Assembly (NCBI GenBank): GCA_964370165.1
Contig: CAYJIG010000005.1
Location: 5,034-69,033 of the forward strand
Direction of reading: 5' to 3'
Source: JAAYCI01 sp964370165
Lineage (GTDB): Bacteria > Bacillota > Clostridia > Oscillospirales > Ruminococcaceae
Length of the DNA stretch: 64,000 bases
This document shows positions 14,913-22,605 of this stretch, piece after piece (position 1 is the stretch's first letter; each line of letters starts with the position of its first letter). The notes beneath the pieces were generated by a model. That model worked only from the letters and a program-made list of their open reading frames with translations, searched no databases and was not told where the DNA came from. The translations under genes and the position numbers were made by a program.

Positions 14913-16682
14913 TTAATCCACCTTGATTGCTTTATTTAAGTTACTATATTCTTTTGGCACTGAAAAAGTGAAAACTCGCTCGGTTTCAGTGTCTTTTATA
15001 AGACTAAAGCCAATTTTAGCATAAAAATCTTTTGTCAACAAGTTTTTTGCAGTGGGAAGATATGTGCCGGTGATGGTGGCAATGCCCTCGGCCTGCGCTA
15101 TATGCACTAATTGGTCAAACACAGCTTCCTCCAAGCCACGCTTAAACACCCTGCAACTCATGACAAAAAGCTCGATATCAAGAGTATCGTCTTGCTTTTT
15201 TGCAATCAGCGTGGCGGTGATACCGTTGTCGCCAAACTTGTCTTGCAACTGAGCACTGAGGGTGACATACTCCTCACTTTGCATGCAATGTGTCACCTCG
15301 GCGGCAGTGTATCTGCGGGTGGTGAGATTGAACTGGTTTGATTTGTTTATCAGCTGGGTGATACGCTCCACGTGTTCTGCTCTGAACGGGCATATCTGCG
15401 CCGTCATTAAAAGGCTGTTTAGGTAGTCGTCATAGTTTGCATGGGCGGTCTCGGCCTGTTGTCTTTGTGCGTTTTGGCGGTACATTTCGTTGCGTTTAAT
15501 GTCGTCGCCTGATAAAGTGCTGACCTCGAAATATCCACTGCGATCAAGCAATCTTATGCTGTCTTCCGGCGCATCAATGGGCACGGTGGACACCATCGGG
15601 AATACGGCCTCTACCTCTTGGCGCTCGGCCGGGTTATCGTCGGCAAAAACAAGGCTGTCTGCACCGATGTTTAAAGCCTTGACAATGCGTGCGATGCTTT
15701 CGCTTTTTGGATTCCAGTGTGCTTCAAAACACAAGAAATCACTGCGTTTTAACGGGCTATCTATGCGAGAAAAGCCCGACTCTGCGGTGGCAAGCTCGTT
15801 TTTAGAGGCAACCGCCAGCAGAACGCCACGTGCGGCCAAAATGCGCAGATATTCCTGGAAATCGGCATATGCCATGCCGGCAGGCGTTTCACTGCCCAGC
15901 TCTATGCCTTCGGCTTCCACCTCGCCTATGATGCCACCCCATAATGTGTTGTCTAAATCACACACCACAGCTTTTTTTGTGATACCGAAAAAGCTTTTGA
16001 TAAGGTTTGCAAGGCTGTGGCACAGGTAAGGTATGCAAGCAGGCGCCAGCGTATATTTATAGCCGTACCATGCGGCGGAGTCACACCATGTGCTAAGGCC
16101 GTGCTCTGCGGCAAGGTATGCCAAATCGTGTAAATATAAATGTGAAGACTGTAAAGCGGCCTGTGCAAATTTTTCGTTCAAACGGTTTATGAACCGCACC
16201 CTGCCACGCATATCCCAAGCATCAAGACTGCCGAAATTTCGGTATGTGGGTAGCTCGAAGTTGTTTTGCACTACAGGGCAACCCAGCTTTTCAGCGGCCT
16301 GCCATACTTTTTCAAAATGTGAGAAAATATCGTCTTCTTTTGCGGTAACGGTAGCGTCATCATCGCCGGGCAATGGCCAAGCGCCAATGTTCCTGTTAGA
16401 CGTGTGGATGTATAAAACATCCGGCTCGAACGCGGCAAGGCTGCCGTCGTCAAACACCACATCTTCGTAATAAAGGCCGTATCCACCCTCGTAAAAGGTA
16501 GGTTTTATGCCGTTTTGTAGTAAGAAAAGCTCTAAAATAGGACGGATTTCGCCTACAGTACTACCGCCAACAATGGCGATTTTCTTGGAAATGAAATTAT
16601 CGTTTAGTAAAAGTTCCTTTTTTAGCGCACGCTTTTTTTGCAAAATCATAGCGGCATCAAAAGGATAATTAAGCTGATGCAT
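14913..16682 (-). CDS. FkbH-like HAD-IIIC protein (predicted glyceryl/acyl-ACP loading enzyme)
   Basis: 589 residues. Domains in order: an N-terminal SGNH-like region (IAIVGGSTVGEIRPILE, about residues 35-230), a HAD core with the DxDxT motif at D242/D244 (CDLDNTLWGGIIGE), ASKNE, a second acidic motif FADDNPAERQEVEAVFP, and a C-terminal GNAT-like domain (about residues 430-580). FkbH proteins in polyketide pathways take a glyceryl group from 1,3-bisphosphoglycerate and load it on a carrier protein while removing phosphate. The adjacent ACP supports the same reaction here. It is the first gene of the five-gene unit, with a GGAGG site 7 bases before the ATG and its own promoter. The exact acyl donor is inference. 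Confidence 0.88.
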   Translation of the reverse strand: MHQLNYPFDAAMILQKKRALKKELLLNDNFISKKIAIVGGSTVGEIRPILELFLLQNGIKPTFYEGGYGLYYEDVVFDDGSLAAFEPDVLYIHTSNRNIGAWPLPGDDDATVTAKEDDIFSHFEKVWQAAEKLGCPVVQNNFELPTYRNFGSLDAWDMRGRVRFINRLNEKFAQAALQSSHLYLHDLAYLAAEHGLSTWCDSAAWYGYKYTLAPACIPYLCHSLANLIKSFFGITKKAVVCDLDNTLWGGIIGEVEAEGIELGSETPAGMAYADFQEYLRILAARGVLLAVASKNELATAESGFSRIDSPLKRSDFLCFEAHWNPKSESIARIVKALNIGADSLVFADDNPAERQEVEAVFPMVSTVPIDAPEDSIRLLDRSGYFEVSTLSGDDIKRNEMYRQNAQRQQAETAHANYDDYLNSLLMTAQICPFRAEHVERITQLINKSNQFNLTTRRYTAAEVTHCMQSEEYVTLSAQLQDKFGDNGITATLIAKKQDDTLDIELFVMSCRVFKRGLEEAVFDQLVHIAQAEGIATITGTYLPTAKNLLTKDFYAKIGFSLIKDTETERVFTFSVPKEYSNLNKAIKVD

Positions 16683-16741
16683 TGAAAGCCTCCGATATTA
16701 AAATAAACACAGGTGCATGAAAAAACACCGAATACATATAA

Positions 16742-16750
16742 ATTATAGCA
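16742..16750 (-). promoter_or_regulatory. Extended -10 promoter of the FkbH cassette
   Basis: The minus strand reads TGCTATAAT, a consensus extended -10 (TGnTATAAT), 60 bases before the FkbH-like ATG. The -35 region is T-rich but not consensus. It is the only clear promoter for the five genes. Confidence 0.6.
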
Positions 16751-16911
16751 TAAAACAGACAAAAAAGAAATGAAAGCAAACAGAAAAACATAAGGGGCTG
16801 TTAAAGCAAAACAAACAAAACAGAAAATATGAATTTACATGCTTGACAATAGACGAAAAAAAGCTCTATTTGCACTTACACAAAATTGTAACTACATCTT
16901 CACAATTTGTG

Positions 16912-16920
16912 TGCTATAAT
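16912..16920 (+). promoter_or_regulatory. Extended -10 promoter of the PBP gene
   Basis: TGCTATAAT (TATAAT at 16915-16920) gives a consensus extended -10, identical in its nine bases to the one on the opposite strand of the same gap. It implies a leader of about 115 bases before the TTG start at 17041. Confidence 0.6.
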
Positions 16921-17040
16921 ATATGAGATATGTTTTCAAAAACGGTGAAATAAAGGAAAACATAAACTAAAAATGATATTTATAGTATGAGAGATTATAT
17001 AGGTATAAAAGGCCACGGAACTTGAAGGGAGAACGCTCTA

Positions 17041-19587
17041 TTGGATAACAGAAACCAAAATAATCAGGCACAAAGGCAAAGACCTGGGGATGAGCATACA
17101 CGCATACAAGGTGCGGTGGGCTCAAACTCATCGAATGCAAATAAACGTGCGCAGGGTGTGGTGGGTGCAAACCATCCTGCACCGAAACGCAGAAAACAAC
17201 CACAGCAAGGTGAAATAAAAGTAGGGATCGTGGCCGGCAGAGTGGTGCTGAATATAATTAAGGCGCTGTTTGTCTTGGCGTGTTTTGCCATGATTATAGG
17301 CGGAATTGTAGGCGTACAGGCCATTCAATATGTGGTGGAGGTTACCTCTAACGATGAGGAACTGCTGGATCTTGAAAACTTCAGCATGGCTCAGACAGGC
17401 TATTTTATGGCGCTGAACCCGGATAATCCGAACGCAAAAGAAGAAAACGACTATATAGAACATCAGCAACTGGTGGGCGACGAAAACCGTACATGGGTGT
17501 CTATAAGTGAAGTGCCGCAAGACTTGATAAACGCAGTGGTGGCCACCGAGGACAGAGAGTTTTGGGATCATCACGGTGTGAATATCACACGTACGGCGCT
17601 TGCCTTGATAAACGAAGTTATTCCGATTGAGGGCATGTATGGTGGTGCATCTACCATCACACAGCAGCTGGTTAAAAACCTTACCGACGATGACGTGGTA
17701 GAGGAAGACGGCGACCGTACGGCGGGATATCTGCGTAAACTGCGTGAAATTTTCCGTGCATGGGGTCTTGAAAACAGCTACTCAAAAGAAATGATTTTGG
17801 AAAGCTACCTAAACACTATTGGCCTTTCCGGACGTATAGCAGGTGTGGAAGCCGGCGCGCAAACATATTTTGACAAGTCGGTGTCGGAGCTGACATTGGC
17901 CGAGTGTGCTACAATTGCCGGCATTACACAAGCGCCTACATATTATAGCCCCTTGGCAAACCCTGACAATGCTCTGGAGCGCCGCAATGATGTTATTTAT
18001 TTTATGCAGGTTGCAGGATACATCACCGAGGCAGAAGCAGAGGAAGTGTACGACATGCCGCTGGGCATTGCCGAGCGTAAGCAGACGGCTTCGAATTCCG
18101 GCACCACCTCTGGTGTGTTTTCTTATGCTGTGGACAAGGCGTATACCGATGTTTTGGACGACTTGCAAGAGCAAAAAGGATGGAGCTATGACATAGCCCG
18201 CCAATATCTATACAACGGTGGCTTGCGCATTTATCTGACAGTGGACTTGAACGTGCAAGAGGCACTGGATAATATCATGGTGACAGGATACGACGAGGGC
18301 GGATTCTTCATGGACGAAGAACGTTTCCCGAACTATGCCAGCCGAATGACAGTGACAGAAGAAGTGGTGAACGACGCCGGCCTGGTGATAGGATATCAAG
18401 ATGTGCTACCACAAGCGGCGGTAGCTGTTGTAAACTACGAAGGTGAGCTGATAGCCACATCGGGAGGCATCGGCGAAAAGACCAGTAGCCTTTCGCTGAA
18501 CCGCGCCATAGGCGAGCTTAGGCGAGACGAAGTGGGCAATTTGGTACTGGATGAAAATGGTATTCCGCTGGTAGATGGCACGCTTAGGCAGGTGGGCTCT
18601 ACCATGAAATCAGTGGGTGCGTATGCAATTGGCATAGACCACGGCATTATTTCGTATTCTAAGATGGTGCTGGACTCTCCTGTGCAGGCAAGGGACCAGT
18701 ATAACCCGACAATAGACCCAGTGACCGGAGCGATAGTAAAAGACTGGCCGCGTAATGCGTCAGGCACATACCGTGAGGCGAAAATTCCGGTGGCGGCAGC
18801 GCTTGCAGAATCTACCAATACCGTGGCAGTACAGGTGGGTACATGGGTAGGAACTCAGCAGATGTTTGAATTTATGACCGAGACACTTCAGCTTTCAGGT
18901 CTTGTGTATCCAAACGACGTCGACTTAGGCCCGTTGGTACTTGGTAGCCAGACGCATGGTGTGTCTGCGTACGAAATGGCGGGCGCATATGCTATGTTTG
19001 GTGGCGAAGAAAACTATGGCCTACACACCAGCTTGCACAGCTATGTGAGGGTGGAAGATGCTAAAGGCAACATTGTGCTGGAGCCGGAAATCACCACCGT
19101 GCAGGCTATTTCTTCCGAGGCAGGATATGTGATGAACCGTATGCTGTCAAACGTGGTAAGCGACACTAGCGTGTTGGGCGTTTATCCCACAGCACGTGGC
19201 ATGGCACCCGAAGGCGAGATGGACGCTATAGGTAAAACAGGTACCACCACCGACCATAAAGACCGCTGGTTTATCGGAGCAACGCCTTATTATGTCACAT
19301 CGGTGTGGTGGGGCTATGACCAAGACCATACATTGTCAAACTGGGGCGTGTCGTCCAGTACACACATAGGTGCTAATGTGTGGAAAGCATTGATGGAAGA
19401 CGTGCAAGCAGAGCTTGAATATAAAGAATTCCCGCCCATGCCGGAAGGGGTGCAAGAACTGGCATATTGTTCGACAACTGGCAATTTAGCATCAGAGGGT
19501 TGTCCTGTGGCAATGGGGTATTATACGTCTAATGGTATACCGGAGCAATGCATAGGCGTTCATACACCTGAAGTGCCGGTGGTTTAA
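17041..19587 (+). CDS. Class A penicillin-binding protein (glycosyltransferase/transpeptidase)
   Basis: 848 residues, beginning at TTG with an AAGGGAG site about 9 bases upstream. It has a roughly 60-residue Gln/Arg-rich cytoplasmic tail, then a membrane anchor (about 65-100). The glycosyltransferase domain shows ATEDREFWDHHG and GGASTITQQLVKNL. The transpeptidase domain shows the three active-site motifs: STMK, STN and KTG (GKTGTTTDHKDRWF). It polymerises and crosslinks peptidoglycan on the outer face of the membrane, as PBP1A/1B-type enzymes do. A strong terminator follows, so it is monocistronic. Confidence 0.95.
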   Translation: MDNRNQNNQAQRQRPGDEHTRIQGAVGSNSSNANKRAQGVVGANHPAPKRRKQPQQGEIKVGIVAGRVVLNIIKALFVLACFAMIIGGIVGVQAIQYVVEVTSNDEELLDLENFSMAQTGYFMALNPDNPNAKEENDYIEHQQLVGDENRTWVSISEVPQDLINAVVATEDREFWDHHGVNITRTALALINEVIPIEGMYGGASTITQQLVKNLTDDDVVEEDGDRTAGYLRKLREIFRAWGLENSYSKEMILESYLNTIGLSGRIAGVEAGAQTYFDKSVSELTLAECATIAGITQAPTYYSPLANPDNALERRNDVIYFMQVAGYITEAEAEEVYDMPLGIAERKQTASNSGTTSGVFSYAVDKAYTDVLDDLQEQKGWSYDIARQYLYNGGLRIYLTVDLNVQEALDNIMVTGYDEGGFFMDEERFPNYASRMTVTEEVVNDAGLVIGYQDVLPQAAVAVVNYEGELIATSGGIGEKTSSLSLNRAIGELRRDEVGNLVLDENGIPLVDGTLRQVGSTMKSVGAYAIGIDHGIISYSKMVLDSPVQARDQYNPTIDPVTGAIVKDWPRNASGTYREAKIPVAAALAESTNTVAVQVGTWVGTQQMFEFMTETLQLSGLVYPNDVDLGPLVLGSQTHGVSAYEMAGAYAMFGGEENYGLHTSLHSYVRVEDAKGNIVLEPEITTVQAISSEAGYVMNRMLSNVVSDTSVLGVYPTARGMAPEGEMDAIGKTGTTTDHKDRWFIGATPYYVTSVWWGYDQDHTLSNWGVSSSTHIGANVWKALMEDVQAELEYKEFPPMPEGVQELAYCSTTGNLASEGCPVAMGYYTSNGIPEQCIGVHTPEVPVV

Positions 19588-19603
19588 TAGGCTAGCTTAA
19601 CAT

Positions 19604-19638
19604 AAAAAAAGCAAGGCGAATGTTTGCCTTGCTTTTTT
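19604..19638 (+). terminator. Rho-independent terminator after PBP gene
   Basis: AAAAAAGCAAGGC, loop GAATGTTT, GCCTTGCTTTTTT: a 7-pair G/C-containing stem extended by A-U pairs and ending in six T residues. The flanking A-run makes it able to work in both directions. Confidence 0.9.
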
Positions 19639-19948
19639 GCGTTAATATGATACAAATAGTAATTATTGACAAAAAAGTAGAAATTGTTAGCGGAATTGAC
19701 ACAATTTTCGTTCAATATATGGAAAAACAGGTATATTTTTTCATATTTGTACTTTATAATTTAGATATACAGGAATGATATGAGATATTTATAATGCAAC
19801 TTGTCATTTTAGTGTAGAAATTCGTCATTTTCAAAGCATACCAAGATGGTATTGGCTAACCATTTTATGTGAACCCCGAAAATAGCTTGTCGCAAAATAT
19901 AAGCTTAGGTTTTTATAAGATGTATAGCCGAAAATGAAGGAGACAAAA
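19639..19948. other. AT-rich intergenic stretch upstream of the GH13-like gene
   Basis: 310 bases without a credible gene. It contains two TTGACA-like hexamers (near 19665 and 19695) without well-spaced -10 partners, and a TATAAT at 19755-19760 without a good -35. A promoter for the GH13-like gene probably lies here but I cannot place it firmly. Confidence 0.3.
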
Positions 19949-21799
19949 ATGCTACTCACACGACAAAGCAAAATAAAAGAAGCTTGGAAGCACCCGGTAG
20001 GCCACGAGGTGCTGAGTGGCATGTTGAGGCAAATTGGGAAAAAAGAACGCTGGATAAAACAAGTGTGGATTGCAAATCAGCCACTTCAAAAATTAGACAA
20101 GATAGTGGGTGCAGGGTATTGCGACATGTTGCTTGAAATGGCTTCACGCAATGTGGAGGAAATTTCCGGCACGCCACAAAACAGAAAAGTTTGGTGGAAA
20201 GAAAATGTGATATATCATATTTTCTTGCCTTCGTTTATGGATTCTAATCATGATGGCATAGGCGACATAGGTGGCGTGATACGTAGACTGGCGTATATAG
20301 AGCGTCTTGGCGTGAACACATTATGGCTTACGCCGGTGATGGATATAGACGAAAATTTTGCTGCGAGAAACTATAAAAAAGTGTTTGGCGTCAACGGAGA
20401 TATAGACGACTTTAAAGAATTACTGAACCAAGCGCACAGGCGAGGCATGAAAGTGATAATGAGCTTTAATATAGGCTCCACTTCAAAACAGCACCAGTGG
20501 TTTTCACAAGCGGAAAAAGAAAAGCAAGGCGGATATTATATCATGAGGCCGGGTACTGCCGACAATCCTCCGAATAACTGGAGCAGGGATCACGGGAGCA
20601 GTATGTGGGAATGGTTACCGCATCTTTCGGCATGGGTTTTGCAGCTGGGCGGAATTGGACAGATGGATTTAGACTGGGACAACCCCAAACTGCGCAGTGA
20701 GATGGCAGACATAGTGAAATTTTGGACAAATATAGGTGTGGACGGATTTTGCTTTGAGCATATCACAAAATTAAGTAAAAGTGACTATGATAACGGGTTA
20801 TTGTGCTATAATGTAAAGGGAGCTTGTGGGTCAGAGAAATTCACCTATGGGCCGAAAATGCATGAATATTTAAAGGAACTAAGAGAAGCGGCGGGTCCCT
20901 CGGTGATGCTTAGCGGCAAAGTGTTTAATGTTGGGCAAGATATGACAAAGCTTATGGTGTCTGAAACTCGAAATGAGCTCGACATGTTGATGGATTATGG
21001 ACCTGTGGACACAAAGAAATATGAAGAAACAGAAAGCGGAACAATAAAACTGGCTGAGCTGAAAGAATATTATATTAACTGGCAAAGTGATTTTGCGGAC
21101 ACAGAATGGATGCCTATACTTTTTGAGGGACCACGCACCGCACGCATGATAAGCAGGATAGGCGTGGGCCCCTTGTACCGTTGTGTTTTGGCAAAACTGC
21201 TGTCTACATGGCTGCTCACACTGCGTGGAACGCCTATTATTTATCAAGGACAAGAGCTGGGCCTACCAAATGCGAGGGAGTTTTCTCAAGAGAGGCTGTG
21301 GAATACAACATCAAAACAATACTACTCGGACACACTGGAAGAAACACTGGACATGAAAATGGCGTGGAAGTATGTTTTCCCACACTTGGCTGAGCATACT
21401 CAGCTGCCGATGCCTTGGGATGCGGGCCCAAAAGCAGGTTTCACAGGAGCATCGCCTTGGGCAAATATGCTGGAAGGTGCAGATCACTTGAATGTTGCAG
21501 CACAAACAGAAGATAAGTTGTCGGTTTTTAGCCACTACAAAAAGCTGATTGATTTGCGAAATGAATCTTCATGCATGACTTACGGTAGTTTCAATCCTGT
21601 TTTCGCTAAAAACAAAAAGCTATTTTGCTATTTCAGAATTTATGAAGGCGAAAAATGGTATGTCGAGATGAACTTGACAGAAAAAGAAGTGATTCGTCCA
21701 AGCATTATTTTGAAGTCTCAGAAATTATGGCTTTCAAACTATGATAATCAAGGAAAAACACTGAGGCCGTATGAGGCAAACATATATAAATGTGAGTAA
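19949..21799 (+). CDS. GH13-fold protein lacking all three catalytic residues (probable pseudoenzyme)
   Basis: 616 residues from ATG 19949, 6 bases after AAGGAG; an ATG at 19934 precedes that site and is rejected. No signal peptide. Residues about 80-520 align with oligo-1,6-glucosidase/trehalose-synthase type GH13 enzymes: WWKENVIYHIFLPSFMDSN, DGIGDIGGVIRRLAYI, GTPIIYQGQELGLPN, MPWDAGPKAGFT. Yet the catalytic sites are changed: the nucleophile Asp (family GFRMD) is Glu270 in GFCFE, the acid/base Glu is Lys324 in SGK, and the stabilising Asp of NNHDQ is Arg396 in EGPRT. The NH of the VNHTS motif is also lost. The frame is long and intact, so it is not a decaying pseudogene. Binding, regulatory or structural roles are possible; no substrate can be named. 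Confidence 0.85.
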   Translation: MLLTRQSKIKEAWKHPVGHEVLSGMLRQIGKKERWIKQVWIANQPLQKLDKIVGAGYCDMLLEMASRNVEEISGTPQNRKVWWKENVIYHIFLPSFMDSNHDGIGDIGGVIRRLAYIERLGVNTLWLTPVMDIDENFAARNYKKVFGVNGDIDDFKELLNQAHRRGMKVIMSFNIGSTSKQHQWFSQAEKEKQGGYYIMRPGTADNPPNNWSRDHGSSMWEWLPHLSAWVLQLGGIGQMDLDWDNPKLRSEMADIVKFWTNIGVDGFCFEHITKLSKSDYDNGLLCYNVKGACGSEKFTYGPKMHEYLKELREAAGPSVMLSGKVFNVGQDMTKLMVSETRNELDMLMDYGPVDTKKYEETESGTIKLAELKEYYINWQSDFADTEWMPILFEGPRTARMISRIGVGPLYRCVLAKLLSTWLLTLRGTPIIYQGQELGLPNAREFSQERLWNTTSKQYYSDTLEETLDMKMAWKYVFPHLAEHTQLPMPWDAGPKAGFTGASPWANMLEGADHLNVAAQTEDKLSVFSHYKKLIDLRNESSCMTYGSFNPVFAKNKKLFCYFRIYEGEKWYVEMNLTEKEVIRPSIILKSQKLWLSNYDNQGKTLRPYEANIYKCE

Positions 21800-21838
21800 T
21801 AGTTATAATGCGGCGGAATATAATTATGAAGGGGTGAA

Positions 21839-22579
21839 GTGAAGGTGGATGTCTCGCGCACAGCTATGCTGGTGGGACAAGACGGGGTGGATTTACTGTT
21901 TAAACAGCATATAGCGGTGTTTGGCGTAGGCGGTGTAGGTGGATATGTCTGCGAGGCTTTGGTGCGCGCAGGTATAGGCGCAATTGATATATTCGACAAT
22001 GATAAAGTGGCGAAAAGTAACCTAAACCGCCAAATTATTGCGCTGCATTCCACCATCGGTATGCCTAAAGTGAAGGTGATGGAAAACAGAATAAAAGACA
22101 TAAATCCTTTGTGTGCAGTGACCGCGCATGAAGTTTTTTATCTGCCGCAAAACGCCGATGAATATCCGTTGGATAAATATGATTATGTGATAGATGCGAT
22201 AGATACCGTCAGCGCAAAACTTGAAATCATCACACGGGCAAAGGCGGCAGGCGTGCCGGTAATTAGCGCGATGGGAACGGGAAATAAGCTTAATGGTGAG
22301 GGCTTTTCTGTGATAGATATCACAAAAACCAGCATGTGTCCTTTGGCGCGTATAATGCGAAAAGAATTGAAAAAACGTAATATTTTCGGAGTAGAGGTGG
22401 TATGCACACAACAGCCGCCTCTTTCTAATGTGCAAAAATTGCCACAAGATGAGGCGAGAGAAACCCGCAAAGACATACCCGGGAGTATAAGCTTTGTGCC
22501 GGGCACAGCAGGCCTGATATTGGCAGGGCATGTAGTGAGAAAAATACTGGAAAAGCATGATTTATTACCTTTGAAATAA
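21839..22579 (+). CDS. tcdA: tRNA threonylcarbamoyladenosine dehydratase TcdA (ThiF/E1-like)
   Basis: 246 residues. ATP-binding GVGGVGGYVCEALVRAGIGAIDIFDNDKV and SNLNRQIIAL are the E1-like Rossmann signature; ALISAMGTGNK and KTSMCPLARIMRKELKK follow, as in E. coli TcdA (CsdL). The enzyme cyclises t6A in tRNA to ct6A using ATP. This fits with tsaD in the same window, which makes the t6A precursor. The start may be GTG at 21839 or the in-frame GTG at 21845; the AAGGGG site fits the latter slightly better. Other ThiF-like functions (MoeB, ThiF) are less likely because no sulfur-carrier gene is nearby. Confidence 0.9.
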   Translation: MKVDVSRTAMLVGQDGVDLLFKQHIAVFGVGGVGGYVCEALVRAGIGAIDIFDNDKVAKSNLNRQIIALHSTIGMPKVKVMENRIKDINPLCAVTAHEVFYLPQNADEYPLDKYDYVIDAIDTVSAKLEIITRAKAAGVPVISAMGTGNKLNGEGFSVIDITKTSMCPLARIMRKELKKRNIFGVEVVCTQQPPLSNVQKLPQDEARETRKDIPGSISFVPGTAGLILAGHVVRKILEKHDLLPLK

Positions 22580-22605
22580 AAACGATAGTAGCTTCAGGAG
22601 GGCCT

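Larger units (their letters stand above)
16683..17040. other. Divergent promoter region between FkbH cassette and PBP gene
   Basis: 358 AT-rich bases with no coding signal I can support. It holds one extended -10 promoter facing each way (16742-16750 minus, 16912-16920 plus). A CTTGACAAT element at 16840-16848 resembles a -35 hexamer, but no matching -10 lies at the right distance. Confidence 0.5.

Noticed and set aside
19939..21799. Active trehalose synthase or oligo-1,6-glucosidase
   Set aside because: All three catalytic residues are substituted in otherwise clear alignments, so an active-enzyme name would mislead.
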